From Agaricicola taiwanensis (GTDB lineage: Bacteria > Pseudomonadota > Alphaproteobacteria > Rhizobiales > Methylopilaceae): DNA of 64,000 nucleotides. Position numbers and translations under genes: made by a program. The stretch lies in NCBI RefSeq assembly GCF_014635245.1, contig NZ_BMCP01000006.1, positions 50,431-114,430 of the forward strand, given 5' to 3'. Below, piece after piece: positions 8,619 to 17,455 of the stretch (the first letter of the stretch is position 1; each line of letters starts with the position of its first letter). The notes below the pieces were generated by a model that saw only the letters and a program-made list of their open reading frames with translations, was not told where the DNA came from and searched no databases.

Positions 8619-9656
8619 ATGAATCGTGCAGTCACTCTTCCCTCCCTTGCTCCTGTTCTGCGTCTTGCGCCCGGTCTCGCGCTGGCCGTGGGCGTCGCCG
8701 TGGCGGCACGGGGCCTGGCCACCGTCGAAGCGTGGCTGTTTGGCCAGGCCTGGGTCAGCGATCTGGTCCTCGCCCTTCTTATCGGCTCGCTCATCCATCT
8801 CGCCTATGGCCTGCCCGAACGGCTGAAACCAGGCGCCACCTTCGGCGCCAAGACCCTGCTTGAAATCGCCATCGTGTTGCTCGGCGCCACCATGAACCTC
8901 GCCGTCATGGGCCAGCAGGAATTTGCCCTCGCGGGCCTCGTGGCGGGGTTCGTGGTTGCCGCCGTGGCGATCGGCTATGTCATCGGCCGCGCGCTCGGCC
9001 TGGAGCCGCGCCTTGCCGCGCTGGTTGCCTGCGGCAACGCCATCTGCGGCAACTCGGCAATCCTGGCCGCCGCGCCGGTGATCCGGGCGAAAGCTCATGA
9101 GATCGCCGCCGCCCTCGCCTTTACCGCCCTCATCGGCCTCGGCACCGTTCTTGTCCTGCCCCTCATCCGGGCTCTTATCGGCATGCAGGATATAAGCTAC
9201 GGCATCTTGGCCGGCCTCACCGTCTATGCCGTACCGCAGGTGCTGGCGGCGGCCTCCGCCGGCGGCGCCGTCAGCGTCCAGGTCGGCGCCATGGTGAAGC
9301 TGATGCGCGTGCTGATGCTCGGTCCCGTCATCATTGCACTGGGGCTTGCCAGCGGCCGCGGCGCACCGGCCGGCGACCGGCCACGGCTGGTGCCGGCCTT
9401 CATCATCGGCTTCGTCGCCCTCGCGGCCCTGCGCGCCTTCGGCCTTATACCGGAAGTGCTGATCACGCCCATGGGCGAGGCCTCCGAGGTGCTCTCGCTC
9501 GTCGCCATGGCGGCGCTTGGCCTTGTGGTCAACCTGCGCACCGTCGGCCATGCCGGCGGTCGGGTGCTGGCGGCCGGCGTCCTCTCGCTCACCGCTCTCG
9601 CTCTTATGAGCGGACTGGTTCTCTTCGTGCTCGACCATCTCGGCACGATCGGGTAA
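8619..9656 (+). CDS. YeiH/UPF0324 family putative sulfate exporter
   Basis: A 345-aa polytopic inner-membrane protein with about ten hydrophobic segments. Recognisable family stretches are GLPERLKPGATFGAKTLLEIAIVLLGA, ACGNAICGNSAILAAAPVI (the family's most conserved membrane motif) and the GAMVKLMRVLMLGPVI segment. The family is annotated as a putative sulfate/sulfite exporter; transport has been tied to sulfonate/taurine breakdown in relatives. The ATG at 8619 is chosen because the frame upstream to 8478 overlaps the operator and regulator start. Control by the divergent LysR protein is likely. Confidence 0.85.
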   Translation: MNRAVTLPSLAPVLRLAPGLALAVGVAVAARGLATVEAWLFGQAWVSDLVLALLIGSLIHLAYGLPERLKPGATFGAKTLLEIAIVLLGATMNLAVMGQQEFALAGLVAGFVVAAVAIGYVIGRALGLEPRLAALVACGNAICGNSAILAAAPVIRAKAHEIAAALAFTALIGLGTVLVLPLIRALIGMQDISYGILAGLTVYAVPQVLAAASAGGAVSVQVGAMVKLMRVLMLGPVIIALGLASGRGAPAGDRPRLVPAFIIGFVALAALRAFGLIPEVLITPMGEASEVLSLVAMAALGLVVNLRTVGHAGGRVLAAGVLSLTALALMSGLVLFVLDHLGTIG

Positions 9657-9696
9657 GAGCAGTCGCAAGCTCGAAGCGACGTGAAGGACTGCCGCC

Positions 9697-9933
9697 ATGG
9701 CCCGCCGAATCAACAAGCACAATGCGATGACCGTGATCAGCGCCACCATCCTGATCGGCACCGAGCTTGTGGCCGTGGCCGCCGCCGGCGGCTGGGCCGT
9801 CGCCAATCTCTTCCAGTTCGGCAGCTATGGCATGTATGCCCTCCAGGCGCTCTTCATGATCCTGGCCTTCTACGGCATCCACGCGTTCTTCAAATCGGCC
9901 ACGCGCGCCGAGCCCATTTTCGAGAGCGGCTGA
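9697..9933 (+). CDS. Small hypothetical membrane protein (78 aa)
   Basis: Not a family I can name. Two hydrophobic helices are visible (about residues 12-37 and 44-65) with a short charged N-terminus (MARRINKHN) and a C-terminal polar tail. It follows the YeiH-type gene by 40 bp on the same strand and may be its cotranscribed partner. The frame is free of stops and has normal codon use; the long overlapping antisense frames read as shadows. Confidence 0.65.
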   Translation: MARRINKHNAMTVISATILIGTELVAVAAAGGWAVANLFQFGSYGMYALQALFMILAFYGIHAFFKSATRAEPIFESG

Positions 9934-9973
9934 CGGAACGATCTCCGTCATAAAAATTTGGTCCGCTGAGCCC

Positions 9974-10002
9974 TTGTAGAGGGGTGCGAAGCAGCGTATA
10001 TC
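9974..10002 (+). promoter_or_regulatory. Candidate promoter for the speF leader and decarboxylase operon
   Basis: TTGTAG (9974-9979), a 17-bp spacer and TATATC (9997-10002) fit a sigma-70-type promoter. Transcription from about 10009 would give a leader of roughly 410 nt, matching the extended structured leader expected for this gene. Confidence 0.5.
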
Positions 10003-10008
10003 AGCCTT

Positions 10009-10417
10009 GCCCAATTTCGCACGTGCCTGTGGTCGTGTGCCGGCTGGACGGAACTCCCGTCCGGGCAAGCCGGTGACCGGAGTAAAACCGGGGCTAAGCT
10101 GACTCTCCGTCGGCGGACGCGACTTAAAGCAACGACGTAGAGGGCTTTTTTGGTCTCTGCCGGCTTTCCAACAGCTGGCGACACTAAAGAGGCGACTACA
10201 TCTTTGCCGGCTCGTGCGGTGCGGGATCTCCCAAACCAAGCGGTGGCATCGACATACGGCAACGACCGTTATCGATGCTGTTCGGCGTGAACCACATCGA
10301 CCCTCCGATGAGGCGGGTCACCGAGTGGCGGTAACGACGCGCGCGTCTCCACATCGCGCAGCGAACGACCCGGCACCCGACAGGGCTAACGCAGTGGCTT
10401 CTCATGGGAGAGACGCT
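10009..10417 (+). ncRNA. speF leader RNA (structured 5' leader of the ornithine/lysine decarboxylase gene)
   Basis: A gene-free stretch of about 480 bp precedes the decarboxylase and is unusually rich in base-paired elements, as known for the speF RNA motif of alphaproteobacteria. The best hairpin has CCGGCT and GGACGG (10040-10051), a small loop, CCGTCC (10057-10062) and AGCCGG (10068-10073). A second is GCCGGCT...AGCTGGC around 10159-10180. The heptamer GCCGGCT recurs three times (near 10039, 10160 and 10205), which could allow alternative pairings. A hexa-T at about 10146-10151 inside the leader may belong to an attenuator. Family assignment rests on position and structure; exact ends are uncertain. 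It presumably tunes decarboxylase translation or transcription in response to polyamines or ornithine. Confidence 0.7.
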
Positions 10418-11548
10418 ATGACCGACCGCATCCGCGATTTCCTCGCAACCCGACGTCCCGATGGCCCCTGCATGGTCCTCGACCTCGATGTCGTGCGCGA
10501 CAACTATCTCACCTTCGCCCGCACCCTGCCGGACACCCGCGTGTTCTATGCCGTCAAGGCAAACCCGGCCCCGGAAGTGCTGAAGCTCTTGGCTGATCTC
10601 GGCTCCTCCTTCGACACCGCCTCCGTGGCGGAGATCGAAATGGCGCTCGACGCCGGTGCCGGCCCCGACCGTATCTCCTTCGGCAACACCATCAAGAAGG
10701 AGCGCGACATCGCGCGTGCCTTCGAGATCGGTGTCGACCTCTTCGCTGTCGATTGCGTGGAAGAGGTGGAGAAGATCGCTCGCGCCGCTCCCGGCTCCAA
10801 GGTGTTCTGCCGCGTCCTCTGCGACGGATCGGGCGCCGAATGGCCGCTGTCCAAGAAGTTCGGCTGCGCGCCTGAGATGGCTATCGACGTGCTCGAGCAC
10901 GCCCATCGTCTCGGCCTCGTCGCCCATGGCGTCTCCTTTCACGTCGGTTCGCAGCAGCGCGATCCTGAGATGTGGGACCGTGCCCTGGAGATGGCAGCCG
11001 GCGTGTTCCACGCCTGCGCGGAGCGCGGCATCGGCCTTGGCATGGTCAACCTCGGCGGTGGTTTCCCGACGAAGTACCTCAAGGACGTGCCGGCTGTTGA
11101 GGCTTACGGTCAGGCGATCTTCGGCTCGCTGCGCCGTCACTTCGGCAACCGTCTGCCCGAGACCATCATCGAGCCGGGCCGCGGCATGGTCGGCAACGCC
11201 GGCATGATCCAGGCCGAGGTGGTGCTGATCTCCAAGAAGGCGGCCGAGGACGAGGTGCGCTGGGTCTACCTCGACATCGGCAAGTTCGGCGGTCTCGCCG
11301 AGACCATGGACGAGGCGATCCGCTATCCGATCCGCACCGAGCACGACCATGATGACAAGGCACCTTGCGTACTCGCGGGCCCGACCTGCGACAGCGCCGA
11401 CGTGCTCTACGAGAAGGACCCCTACTATCTGCCGGTGAGCCTTTCCATCGGCGACAAGGTCCTGATCGAAGCCACGGGTGCCTATACGACGACCTATTCG
11501 GCCGTCGCCTTCAACGGCTTCCCGCCGCTGAAATCCTACGTGATCTGA
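10418..11548 (+). CDS. Ornithine/lysine decarboxylase, alanine-racemase fold (type III PLP)
   Basis: A 376-aa eukaryotic-like decarboxylase (fold type III), which makes putrescine (and cadaverine in bifunctional members). The PLP lysine is K47 in FYAVKANPAPE; other motifs are the SFDTASVAEIEMAL strand, HVGSQQRDPEMW, the glycine-rich GGGFPTKY phosphate-binding loop, EPGRGMVGNAG, and the C-terminal catalytic cysteine in GPTCDSADVLYEKD. Start at the ATG at 10418 with GGGAGAG five bases upstream; the in-frame extension to 10214 lies inside the leader RNA. It heads an operon with a GNAT protein, followed by homospermidine synthase, so its putrescine feeds homospermidine production. Confidence 0.93.
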   Translation: MTDRIRDFLATRRPDGPCMVLDLDVVRDNYLTFARTLPDTRVFYAVKANPAPEVLKLLADLGSSFDTASVAEIEMALDAGAGPDRISFGNTIKKERDIARAFEIGVDLFAVDCVEEVEKIARAAPGSKVFCRVLCDGSGAEWPLSKKFGCAPEMAIDVLEHAHRLGLVAHGVSFHVGSQQRDPEMWDRALEMAAGVFHACAERGIGLGMVNLGGGFPTKYLKDVPAVEAYGQAIFGSLRRHFGNRLPETIIEPGRGMVGNAGMIQAEVVLISKKAAEDEVRWVYLDIGKFGGLAETMDEAIRYPIRTEHDHDDKAPCVLAGPTCDSADVLYEKDPYYLPVSLSIGDKVLIEATGAYTTTYSAVAFNGFPPLKSYVI

Positions 11549-11559
11549 CGGAGGGTTCC

Positions 11560-12084
11560 ATGGCTTTCATTCGTGACGAGGCTCCGGCTGACGCCGGAGC
11601 CCGAGAGCTGCTGCTTGACCGCTGCTTCGGTCCGCGCCGCCGCGCCAAGACCTCCGAGAAGCTGCGCCGCGGCCGGCTGCCGGCCGAGGGACTTGCCCTC
11701 GCCGCGGAGGATCATGACGGCCGCCTTGTCGGCACCCTGCGCCTCTGGCACGTGGATGCCGGCCGTGGCTGCCCGGCCCTTCTGCTCGGCCCGCTTGCCG
11801 TGGCGCCCGATCTTCAGGGCGAAGGCCTCGGCTCGCGCCTGATGCGGGAGGCCCTGCTGCGGGCCAGGGAGTTCGGCCACCAGGCCGTGCTCCTGGTCGG
11901 CGACGCGCCTTACTATGCCCGCTTCGGCTTCCAGCCGGAGCTGACCAAGGGCCTCTGGCTGCCGGGCCCGGTGGAAGCCGGCCGCTTCCTGGCCCATGAA
12001 ATCGTGCCCGGCGCGCTTGCCGGCGTACATGGTCTTGTCACAGCAACCGGTCAGAAGATCAAACCGCTCGCCCGGGCGGCGTAA
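11560..12084 (+). CDS. GNAT family N-acetyltransferase
   Basis: A 174-aa acetyltransferase. The GNAT core is visible as LLLGPLAVAPDLQGEGLGSRLMREALLRAREFG (motif A with the acetyl-CoA-binding pyrophosphate loop), followed by LVGDAPYYARFGF, a segment typical of the YhbS-like group. It begins 11 bp after the decarboxylase stop with GGAGGG upstream and ends at a strong terminator, so it is in the decarboxylase transcription unit. A role in polyamine or amino-acid acetylation is plausible from context but not shown. Confidence 0.85.
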   Translation: MAFIRDEAPADAGARELLLDRCFGPRRRAKTSEKLRRGRLPAEGLALAAEDHDGRLVGTLRLWHVDAGRGCPALLLGPLAVAPDLQGEGLGSRLMREALLRAREFGHQAVLLVGDAPYYARFGFQPELTKGLWLPGPVEAGRFLAHEIVPGALAGVHGLVTATGQKIKPLARAA

Positions 12085-12108
12085 CCGGCTCAAGAGCTTG
12101 ACGTTACC

Positions 12109-12145
12109 GCCGCTCGCACCTACCCAAGTGCGAGCGGCTTTTTTT
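12109..12145 (+). terminator. Rho-independent terminator after the GNAT gene
   Basis: GCCGCTCGCAC, an 8-nt loop, GTGCGAGCGGC and seven Ts: a perfect 11-bp stem with a classical U-tract. It separates the decarboxylase-GNAT unit from the homospermidine synthase gene, which starts 31 bp beyond it. Confidence 0.92.
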
Positions 12146-12176
12146 ATTCATTTTTCAACCGAAGGAGACTGCCATC

Positions 12177-13607
12177 ATGGCCGAGGGGCCTATCCACGCG
12201 AAGATTTCCGGACCCATTGTCATGATCGGCTTCGGCTCGATCGGACGCGGCACGCTGCCACTCATCGAACGTCACTTCGACTTCGACAAGAGCCGCATGG
12301 TGGTCATCGACCCCAAGGACACCAACCGTGACCTGCTCGACGAGCGTGGCATTCGCTTCATCCAGCAAGCCGTCACGCGCGAGAACTACCGGGAACTTCT
12401 TGGACCCCTCCTGACAGAAGGTGACGGACAGGGCTTCTGCGTGAACCTGTCGGTCGACACCTCCTCGGTCGACATCATGGCCTTCTGCCGCGAGATCGGC
12501 GCGCTCTACGTCGATACGGTGATCGAGCCCTGGCCCGGCTTCTACTTCGACAAGGACGCCGGCCCCGAGACACGCACCAATTACGCCCTGCGCGAAACTC
12601 TGCTGGCCGAGCGGCGCAAGAATCCCGGCGGCACCACCGCCATCTCCTGCTCCGGCGCCAATCCGGGCATGGTCTCCTGGTTCGTGAAGCAGGCCCTTCT
12701 GGATGTTGCCAGGGATCTTGGCCTCGACGCCAGTGAGCCCAAGACCCGTAGCGGCTGGGCCGCGCTCATGCGCAAGGCCGGCGTCAAGGGCATCCATATC
12801 GCCGAGCGCGACACCCAGCGCGCCAAGCATCCCAAGCCGCGCGACGTCTTCGTCAACACCTGGTCGGTGGAAGGCTTCCTGTCCGAAGGCGTACAGCCGG
12901 CGGAACTTGGCTGGGGCACTCATGAAAAGTGGATGCCGGAAAACGCCCGCACCCATGCCAACGGAACCGCTCCGGCCATCTTCCTGCTGCAGCCGGGCGC
13001 CGACACCCGCGTGCGCTCCTGGTGTCCCACGCCGGGCCCGCAGTTCGGCTTCCTGGTGACGCACAACGAATCCATCACCATCGCCGACTATTTCACGGTG
13101 CGGGAAGGCGAGCGGGTGGTTTATCGCCCCACCTGCCACTACGCCTATCACCCGGCCAACAATGCCATTCTCTCCCTGCATGAGATGTTCGGCCGCGCCG
13201 GCCAGCCGCAGGAGGAGCATAAGATCCTCGAGGCCGACGAGATCGCCGACGGCATCGATGAGCTGGGCGTGCTGCTCTACGGCCATGACAAGAACGCCTA
13301 TTGGTATGGCTCGCAGCTTTCCATCGAGGAGACGCGCAAGCTGGCGCCCTATCAGAACGCCACCGGTCTCCAGGTCTCCTCCGCCGTTCTCGCCGGCATG
13401 GTCTGGGCGCTGGAGAACCCCAACGAGGGCATCGTGGAAGCCGACGAGATGGACTTCAAGCGCTGCCTTGAGATCCAGAAGCCCTATCTCGGACCGGTGA
13501 AAGGTTATTACACCGACTGGACCCCGCTTGATGGTCGTCCGGGCTTCTTCCCGGAAGACCTCGATGAGAGCGACCCCTGGCAGTTCCGCAACATCCTGGT
13601 GCGGTGA
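12177..13607 (+). CDS. hss: Homospermidine synthase
   Basis: A 476-aa NAD-dependent synthase that joins two putrescines (or putrescine and spermidine) to form sym-homospermidine, the main triamine of many Hyphomicrobiales. The N-terminal Rossmann motif IVMIGFGSIGRGTLPLIERHF and the saccharopine-dehydrogenase-like architecture are clear, with VNLSVDTSSVDIMAF and CSGANPGMVSWFVKQAL downstream. Length matches the bacterial enzyme (about 475-480 aa). AAGGAG lies upstream of the ATG at 12177. It has its own terminator at both ends, so it is transcribed either by readthrough or from a promoter in the short gap after 12145. Confidence 0.95.
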   Translation: MAEGPIHAKISGPIVMIGFGSIGRGTLPLIERHFDFDKSRMVVIDPKDTNRDLLDERGIRFIQQAVTRENYRELLGPLLTEGDGQGFCVNLSVDTSSVDIMAFCREIGALYVDTVIEPWPGFYFDKDAGPETRTNYALRETLLAERRKNPGGTTAISCSGANPGMVSWFVKQALLDVARDLGLDASEPKTRSGWAALMRKAGVKGIHIAERDTQRAKHPKPRDVFVNTWSVEGFLSEGVQPAELGWGTHEKWMPENARTHANGTAPAIFLLQPGADTRVRSWCPTPGPQFGFLVTHNESITIADYFTVREGERVVYRPTCHYAYHPANNAILSLHEMFGRAGQPQEEHKILEADEIADGIDELGVLLYGHDKNAYWYGSQLSIEETRKLAPYQNATGLQVSSAVLAGMVWALENPNEGIVEADEMDFKRCLEIQKPYLGPVKGYYTDWTPLDGRPGFFPEDLDESDPWQFRNILVR

Positions 13608-13612
13608 CAGAC

Positions 13613-13641
13613 AAAAGCCCCGGCAACCGCCGGGGCTTTTT
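13613..13641 (+). terminator. Rho-independent terminator after homospermidine synthase
   Basis: AAAAGCCCCGG, short loop, CCGGGGC and TTTTT. The A-tract on the left makes it potentially bidirectional, so it may also serve the convergent AbrB-type gene that ends at 13671. Confidence 0.9.
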
Positions 13642-13670
13642 CGTTGGGTCGCAAAGCCAAACCCGGCTCC

Positions 13671-14729
13671 TCACACACCCCATTTCGCCAACCGCCCGAC
13701 CATGCGGAAGATGAGCGGGGCGAAGGGGATCAGCATGAAGATGCGCACCACGTGAAAACCCGTGACCATGGCCGGGTCCGCCGCGAGGATCTTGGCGGTG
13801 AGCGCCATCTCGGTGACGCTGCCGGGCGCGGTCGCCAAGATCATGGCATCGGCCCGCACGCCTGATATCCACGAGATGATGACGCCCACCGCCGCGCAGG
13901 AGGACAACAGCAGCAGCGTGGAAAGGAGCGCCGCAGGTATGAAGGTGCCCGCCTTTTCCAGAAGCTCCTGCGTAAAGGAGGCGCCAAGCCACACCCCCAG
14001 CAGGATCTGCCCGCCGGCGATCACCGCGTATGGCAAGGGCGAGACGGGAAGTGCGAGCAGCATGCTGAGGCCCGACCCGGCAAGGCCGCCCAGGAACATG
14101 GGATTTGCGATGCGCAGCACGCGAAACAGCATGGCCCCCGCCACCGCCGCCGCAAGCGTGACGGCGATCCCCTCCGGCCGCCAGTCCGACGTAGACAAAG
14201 CGCCGGTCAGGTCAAGATCGCGCGGGTCCAGCCACACCAGAATAGGGGGAATGAGCGTCACGGTGAGCGCGATGCGCAGGGTCTGGACGAAGGCCACCGG
14301 CCCCGGCGGCACGCCGTATTGCATGGCAAGATTGGCGGACTCCATCGGCCCGAGCGGCACGCAGCAGAGGCTTGCCGTGATGGTATCGGCACCCGTGAAG
14401 CGGCGCATTACGGCCGCCGTCACGAAACCGGCGAGAAGTGTCATGGCTGCCGCTGCGACCATCACGCCCGCATGACCGACCATGAAGCTCAGCGCCGCAG
14501 GCGTGAAGGTGAGGCCCACGGCGGCGGCCACGATCACCTGGCCCACATGGCGTGTGTTGCGCGGTACATTGAGTTCCATGCCGCTCATGCTGCAGGTTGC
14601 CGTGAAGAGCAGCGGCCCGATCATCCAGGGCAGCGGGACATGCAGCTTCACGCAGATCCAGCCCGCGACGATCGCCATCATGTAGATTGTCGACACTTTT
14701 AAGAGGTATGCAGGGTTGAGACGCGACAT
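13671..14729 (-). CDS. AbrB family membrane protein
   Basis: A roughly 352-aa polytopic protein of the AbrB/YkvI-like membrane family (often mislabelled ammonia monooxygenase). It carries two similar halves: PLPWMIGPLLFTATCSMSGMEL in the first, and GGLAGSGLSMLLALPVSPLPYAVIAGGQILLGVWLGASFTQE leading into the second, with the characteristic LAATAPGSVTEMALTA-like stretch (LATAPGSVTEMALTAKIL) near the C-terminus. The ATG at 14729 is taken; a GTG at 14744 is an alternative. The substrate is unknown. It stands alone, convergent with the homospermidine synthase gene. Confidence 0.82.
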   Translation of the reverse strand: MSRLNPAYLLKVSTIYMMAIVAGWICVKLHVPLPWMIGPLLFTATCSMSGMELNVPRNTRHVGQVIVAAAVGLTFTPAALSFMVGHAGVMVAAAAMTLLAGFVTAAVMRRFTGADTITASLCCVPLGPMESANLAMQYGVPPGPVAFVQTLRIALTVTLIPPILVWLDPRDLDLTGALSTSDWRPEGIAVTLAAAVAGAMLFRVLRIANPMFLGGLAGSGLSMLLALPVSPLPYAVIAGGQILLGVWLGASFTQELLEKAGTFIPAALLSTLLLLSSCAAVGVIISWISGVRADAMILATAPGSVTEMALTAKILAADPAMVTGFHVVRIFMLIPFAPLIFRMVGRLAKWGV

Positions 14730-14854
14730 GGGTGAGGCGAGCACGAGAGGCGGATGAGAATATGAAGTTGTAGACCCGCAACTCGGATCTGAACATAGGC
14801 TTGGCCAAATAATCCGGGACAGCGCTCGCCTTTCACACCAGCGAACATCGGGCG

Positions 14855-15361
14855 CTAGCCGGTGATGATGATTTTTCGCTCGCGCCGCTTGCGCAGCATG
14901 CGGGCAAAGAGACCGGTGATGAGCGCGCCAATGCCAAAGCCCGCGCCGGCATGGGCAAGACCTTCCAGCGTGACGGGAACTGCCGGCTGATAGTCTTCCG
15001 CCGTGGCCGCGGCGATTTCCCCGTCCGCGTCGCGCGCGAAAACCCAGAGCCGGGAGAACGGCGCCGCCTCCCGCAAGGCATTGCGATGGGCTTCATAGCG
15101 TTCGAACCGCAGGATGGTGTCGGCCGCATCGCGGCCACGAGCGGAGACGAAATTGCTGGAATTTTCCTGATATTCGGCCAGCGCCGAAAGGCGGTTGAGG
15201 CCCGCCGCCGCTGCATCGCGATCGAACCGCTCGACGAAGCCCCTGAGCTCGTCGAGACGGCCGCCGAGCCGCTGGCTGTATTGCTGAACGAACTCGGGCC
15301 CCTGGGAAAGCAGGGCGCCGCAGACGAGGCCCATGGCGATGGCCAGGGTCTTTCCGATCAT
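14855..15361 (-). CDS. DUF2937 family protein
   Basis: A 168-aa protein with an N-terminal hydrophobic segment (KTLAIAMGLVCGALLSQGPEF), a long charged helical middle region with a RLDELRGFVERFDRDAAAAGL heptad-like pattern, and a C-terminal membrane segment followed by RKRRER. This layout fits DUF2937 proteins, whose function is unknown. The start ATG at 15361 overlaps the stop of the flavoprotein gene by ATGA; the longer frame to 15463 lies inside that gene and is rejected. Confidence 0.75.
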   Translation of the reverse strand: MIGKTLAIAMGLVCGALLSQGPEFVQQYSQRLGGRLDELRGFVERFDRDAAAAGLNRLSALAEYQENSSNFVSARGRDAADTILRFERYEAHRNALREAAPFSRLWVFARDADGEIAAATAEDYQPAVPVTLEGLAHAGAGFGIGALITGLFARMLRKRRERKIIITG

Positions 15362-16308
15362 CTCCCGCCGCCCGCCATGGCGCGCCCGAGCGCATCCCCG
15401 CTGAGGAAAGCCGACTCGACACGGGGACCGATGCAGCCATCGCCGCAAACGCCGATGCCCCATTCTTCGTCATGGAGGAAGTCCTCGCCAAGCGGATGTT
15501 CCACCCGTGCATGGCGCCACCGATGCGCCGACAGATGCAAGGTTTGCGGCAGGGTGCCGCCGATCTGCATGCCGAAGGTCTCCAGAAGCTCGAGCGCGAT
15601 GACGCTCTCCTCTTCCTCCAGCCGGTCGCGGCTCCAGGGCACCGAGGCGTGCATGACCCAGCATTCCACGTCCGGCCGGCCGCGCTTGGAATTGTTCCGC
15701 GCCGCCCATTGGATCGGTCCGCCGGTCTCCACGATGTCAGGCACCTCGAGCGCCTCCCCGAAGGCGGCAAGGCCCGCCCAACACGGCGCATAACGAACGG
15801 TCTCCAAACGCTGACGGAAAGGATGCTCCGGGAGCAGGGAGATGGCGCGTGGCGCAGGAACAGCCAGCACCACGGAGGAAAAGCAACCCTCGGCGTCACC
15901 ATTGGCGAGGCCCACCGCCCAGCCCTTGGCAGTGTGCAGGAGCGAGGTGACCTCGGTCTTGAGGCGCACATCGGCACCGGGCGCGAGACCTCCCGCAAGC
16001 GTGCTCATCCCGGGAATACCGACATAGGCCTCGCGGTCGTCCTGGCGCTCGTGCTCTTCCTCCGGCCAGCGCGCCGCCTGATCCCTTTCGCGCGCAGCCA
16101 TCAGATACGACCTAAAGGCGTCCGACTGGGCGGTGGCATATTGGGCACCGTGGTCGAAAACCATCCCATCGATACGGCAGGTTCCACAGCGGCCGCCGAG
16201 ACCGGGATTTCGCTCATAGATCACCACGGTGCAGCCGGCCTCGGTCAACCTCCTGCCGCAGGCGAGGCCTGCGATGCCGGCCCCGATAATGGCGACGTGC
16301 CTGGACAT
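15358..16308 (-). CDS. FAD-dependent oxidoreductase, renalase-like
   Basis: A 316-aa flavoprotein. It opens with a dinucleotide-binding motif (HVAIIGAGIAGLACGRRLTEAG), followed by the acidic ribose contact YERNPGLGGRCGT and FDHGAQYAT, the arrangement of bacterial renalase-like and amine-oxidase-like proteins. The C-terminus has GICGDGCIGPRVESAFLSGDALGRAM-like FAD contacts (GVCGDGCIGPRVESAF). Renalases oxidise isomeric forms of NAD(P)H; that activity is only inferred. It is translationally coupled to the DUF2937 gene and lies 37 bp downstream of the WD40 gene. Confidence 0.85.
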   Translation of the reverse strand: MSRHVAIIGAGIAGLACGRRLTEAGCTVVIYERNPGLGGRCGTCRIDGMVFDHGAQYATAQSDAFRSYLMAARERDQAARWPEEEHERQDDREAYVGIPGMSTLAGGLAPGADVRLKTEVTSLLHTAKGWAVGLANGDAEGCFSSVVLAVPAPRAISLLPEHPFRQRLETVRYAPCWAGLAAFGEALEVPDIVETGGPIQWAARNNSKRGRPDVECWVMHASVPWSRDRLEEEESVIALELLETFGMQIGGTLPQTLHLSAHRWRHARVEHPLGEDFLHDEEWGIGVCGDGCIGPRVESAFLSGDALGRAMAGGGR

Positions 16309-16345
16309 GACTGCTCCCGGTTGCCTCCCACCGGGAGGGGGTGAC

Positions 16346-17350
16346 CTACACCGGCGGCAGGATCAAAACGCCCGCCGATCCCTCTTCGGTTCCGAAGGCA
16401 AGCCGCTTGCCCTCCGCATCCCAGGCGAGCGCCGTTATGGCACCGCCCTCACCCGGCGCACGCGCGAGCAACTCGCCGGAATCAGTGATGCGGGAGAGGA
16501 GAATGCAGCCGTCTTCGAAGCCGGACGCCAGGACCGGAGCGCTGGGATGAAAGGCCACGCGCTCGATCTTGGCCGGCCGAACCGACAGCTCCTTCGGCTG
16601 TTTTCCCATGGGACCCTCCTTGGCCTGGAACGGCCACAGGATGGCGGCATCGGCGCCTGATGTGGCGAGCCATTTGCCGTCGCTCGACCAGGACAGCGAT
16701 CGTGTCTTCGCTGGATATCCGGTCATCCGCATATGGGCGGAATCCGCCACCCGCCAGCCGTGCAGCGCGTTTTCCTGCAGGGTCGTGATGACGAAGCGCG
16801 CATCGGGCGACCAGGTGACATCGATATGCGAGCCCTTCCACTCCAGGAGCTTGGGCTTGGCCACCGCGCGCGGAAACCACAGTGTCGCGCCGCCGTAGTG
16901 CGCGATGGCGAGCTGAAAGCCTTTCGGTGCGAAGGCAAGGCCGCGCACGGCGGAACGGCTTTCGATGGAGGCGGTCCAGCCGCGCGAATCGCGCGCCGTC
17001 ACGACCTTCCCGGCGGACCAGGCGAGCGCGCCGTCCTGGCCGAGCGCGAGCGCGTCGATCCATTTCCCGCCGGTCTCGGCCAGCACATTGGTCTGACCGT
17101 CGGCCAGGACCTCGACGACCCGCCCGTCATCGCCGCCCGTCACAAGCCGGCGCCCATTGGAGGCGGCCAGCAGCACCGCGCCATCAGGATGCACGGTCAG
17201 GCGCTCTTCCGTTTCGCCGTCGAAACGCACCACCGTGCCGTCGCCGAGAGCGAACAGCGTCACCTCACCGAGAAAAGCAGCCGCGGTGACATGGGCGCCC
17301 GCCTCGATGGGCCGGATGAATTGCGTCAGGGAATCGCCGGATGGAAGCAT
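16346..17350 (-). CDS. WD40 repeat protein
   Basis: A 334-aa protein consisting of WD40-like blades without a signal peptide. Typical strand patterns repeat about every 40 residues, for example VTWSPDARFVITTLQENALHGW, LSWSSDGKWLATSGADAAILW and VAFHPSAPVLASGFEDGCILL, so a cytoplasmic seven-bladed propeller is likely. It lies close to a zinc uptake operon; I considered whether it is a metallochaperone of the AztD type, but it lacks a signal peptide and histidine clusters. It is probably a scaffold protein of unknown role, possibly cotranscribed with the renalase-like gene. Confidence 0.82.
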   Translation of the reverse strand: MLPSGDSLTQFIRPIEAGAHVTAAAFLGEVTLFALGDGTVVRFDGETEERLTVHPDGAVLLAASNGRRLVTGGDDGRVVEVLADGQTNVLAETGGKWIDALALGQDGALAWSAGKVVTARDSRGWTASIESRSAVRGLAFAPKGFQLAIAHYGGATLWFPRAVAKPKLLEWKGSHIDVTWSPDARFVITTLQENALHGWRVADSAHMRMTGYPAKTRSLSWSSDGKWLATSGADAAILWPFQAKEGPMGKQPKELSVRPAKIERVAFHPSAPVLASGFEDGCILLSRITDSGELLARAPGEGGAITALAWDAEGKRLAFGTEEGSAGVLILPPV

Positions 17351-17455
17351 GGGAGGAACCTACGAGATTTTGGCCGCATCTGGATAGCCTGCTGTCGGCG
17401 TGAACCTTGATGTGAGGATCGGTGTTTCGTTTCCACCCCACGGGAGACAAGGTGC

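Noticed and set aside
16346..17350. AztD zinc metallochaperone
   Set aside because: The propeller protein has no signal peptide and no histidine-rich N-terminus, so it is called only as a WD40 protein.
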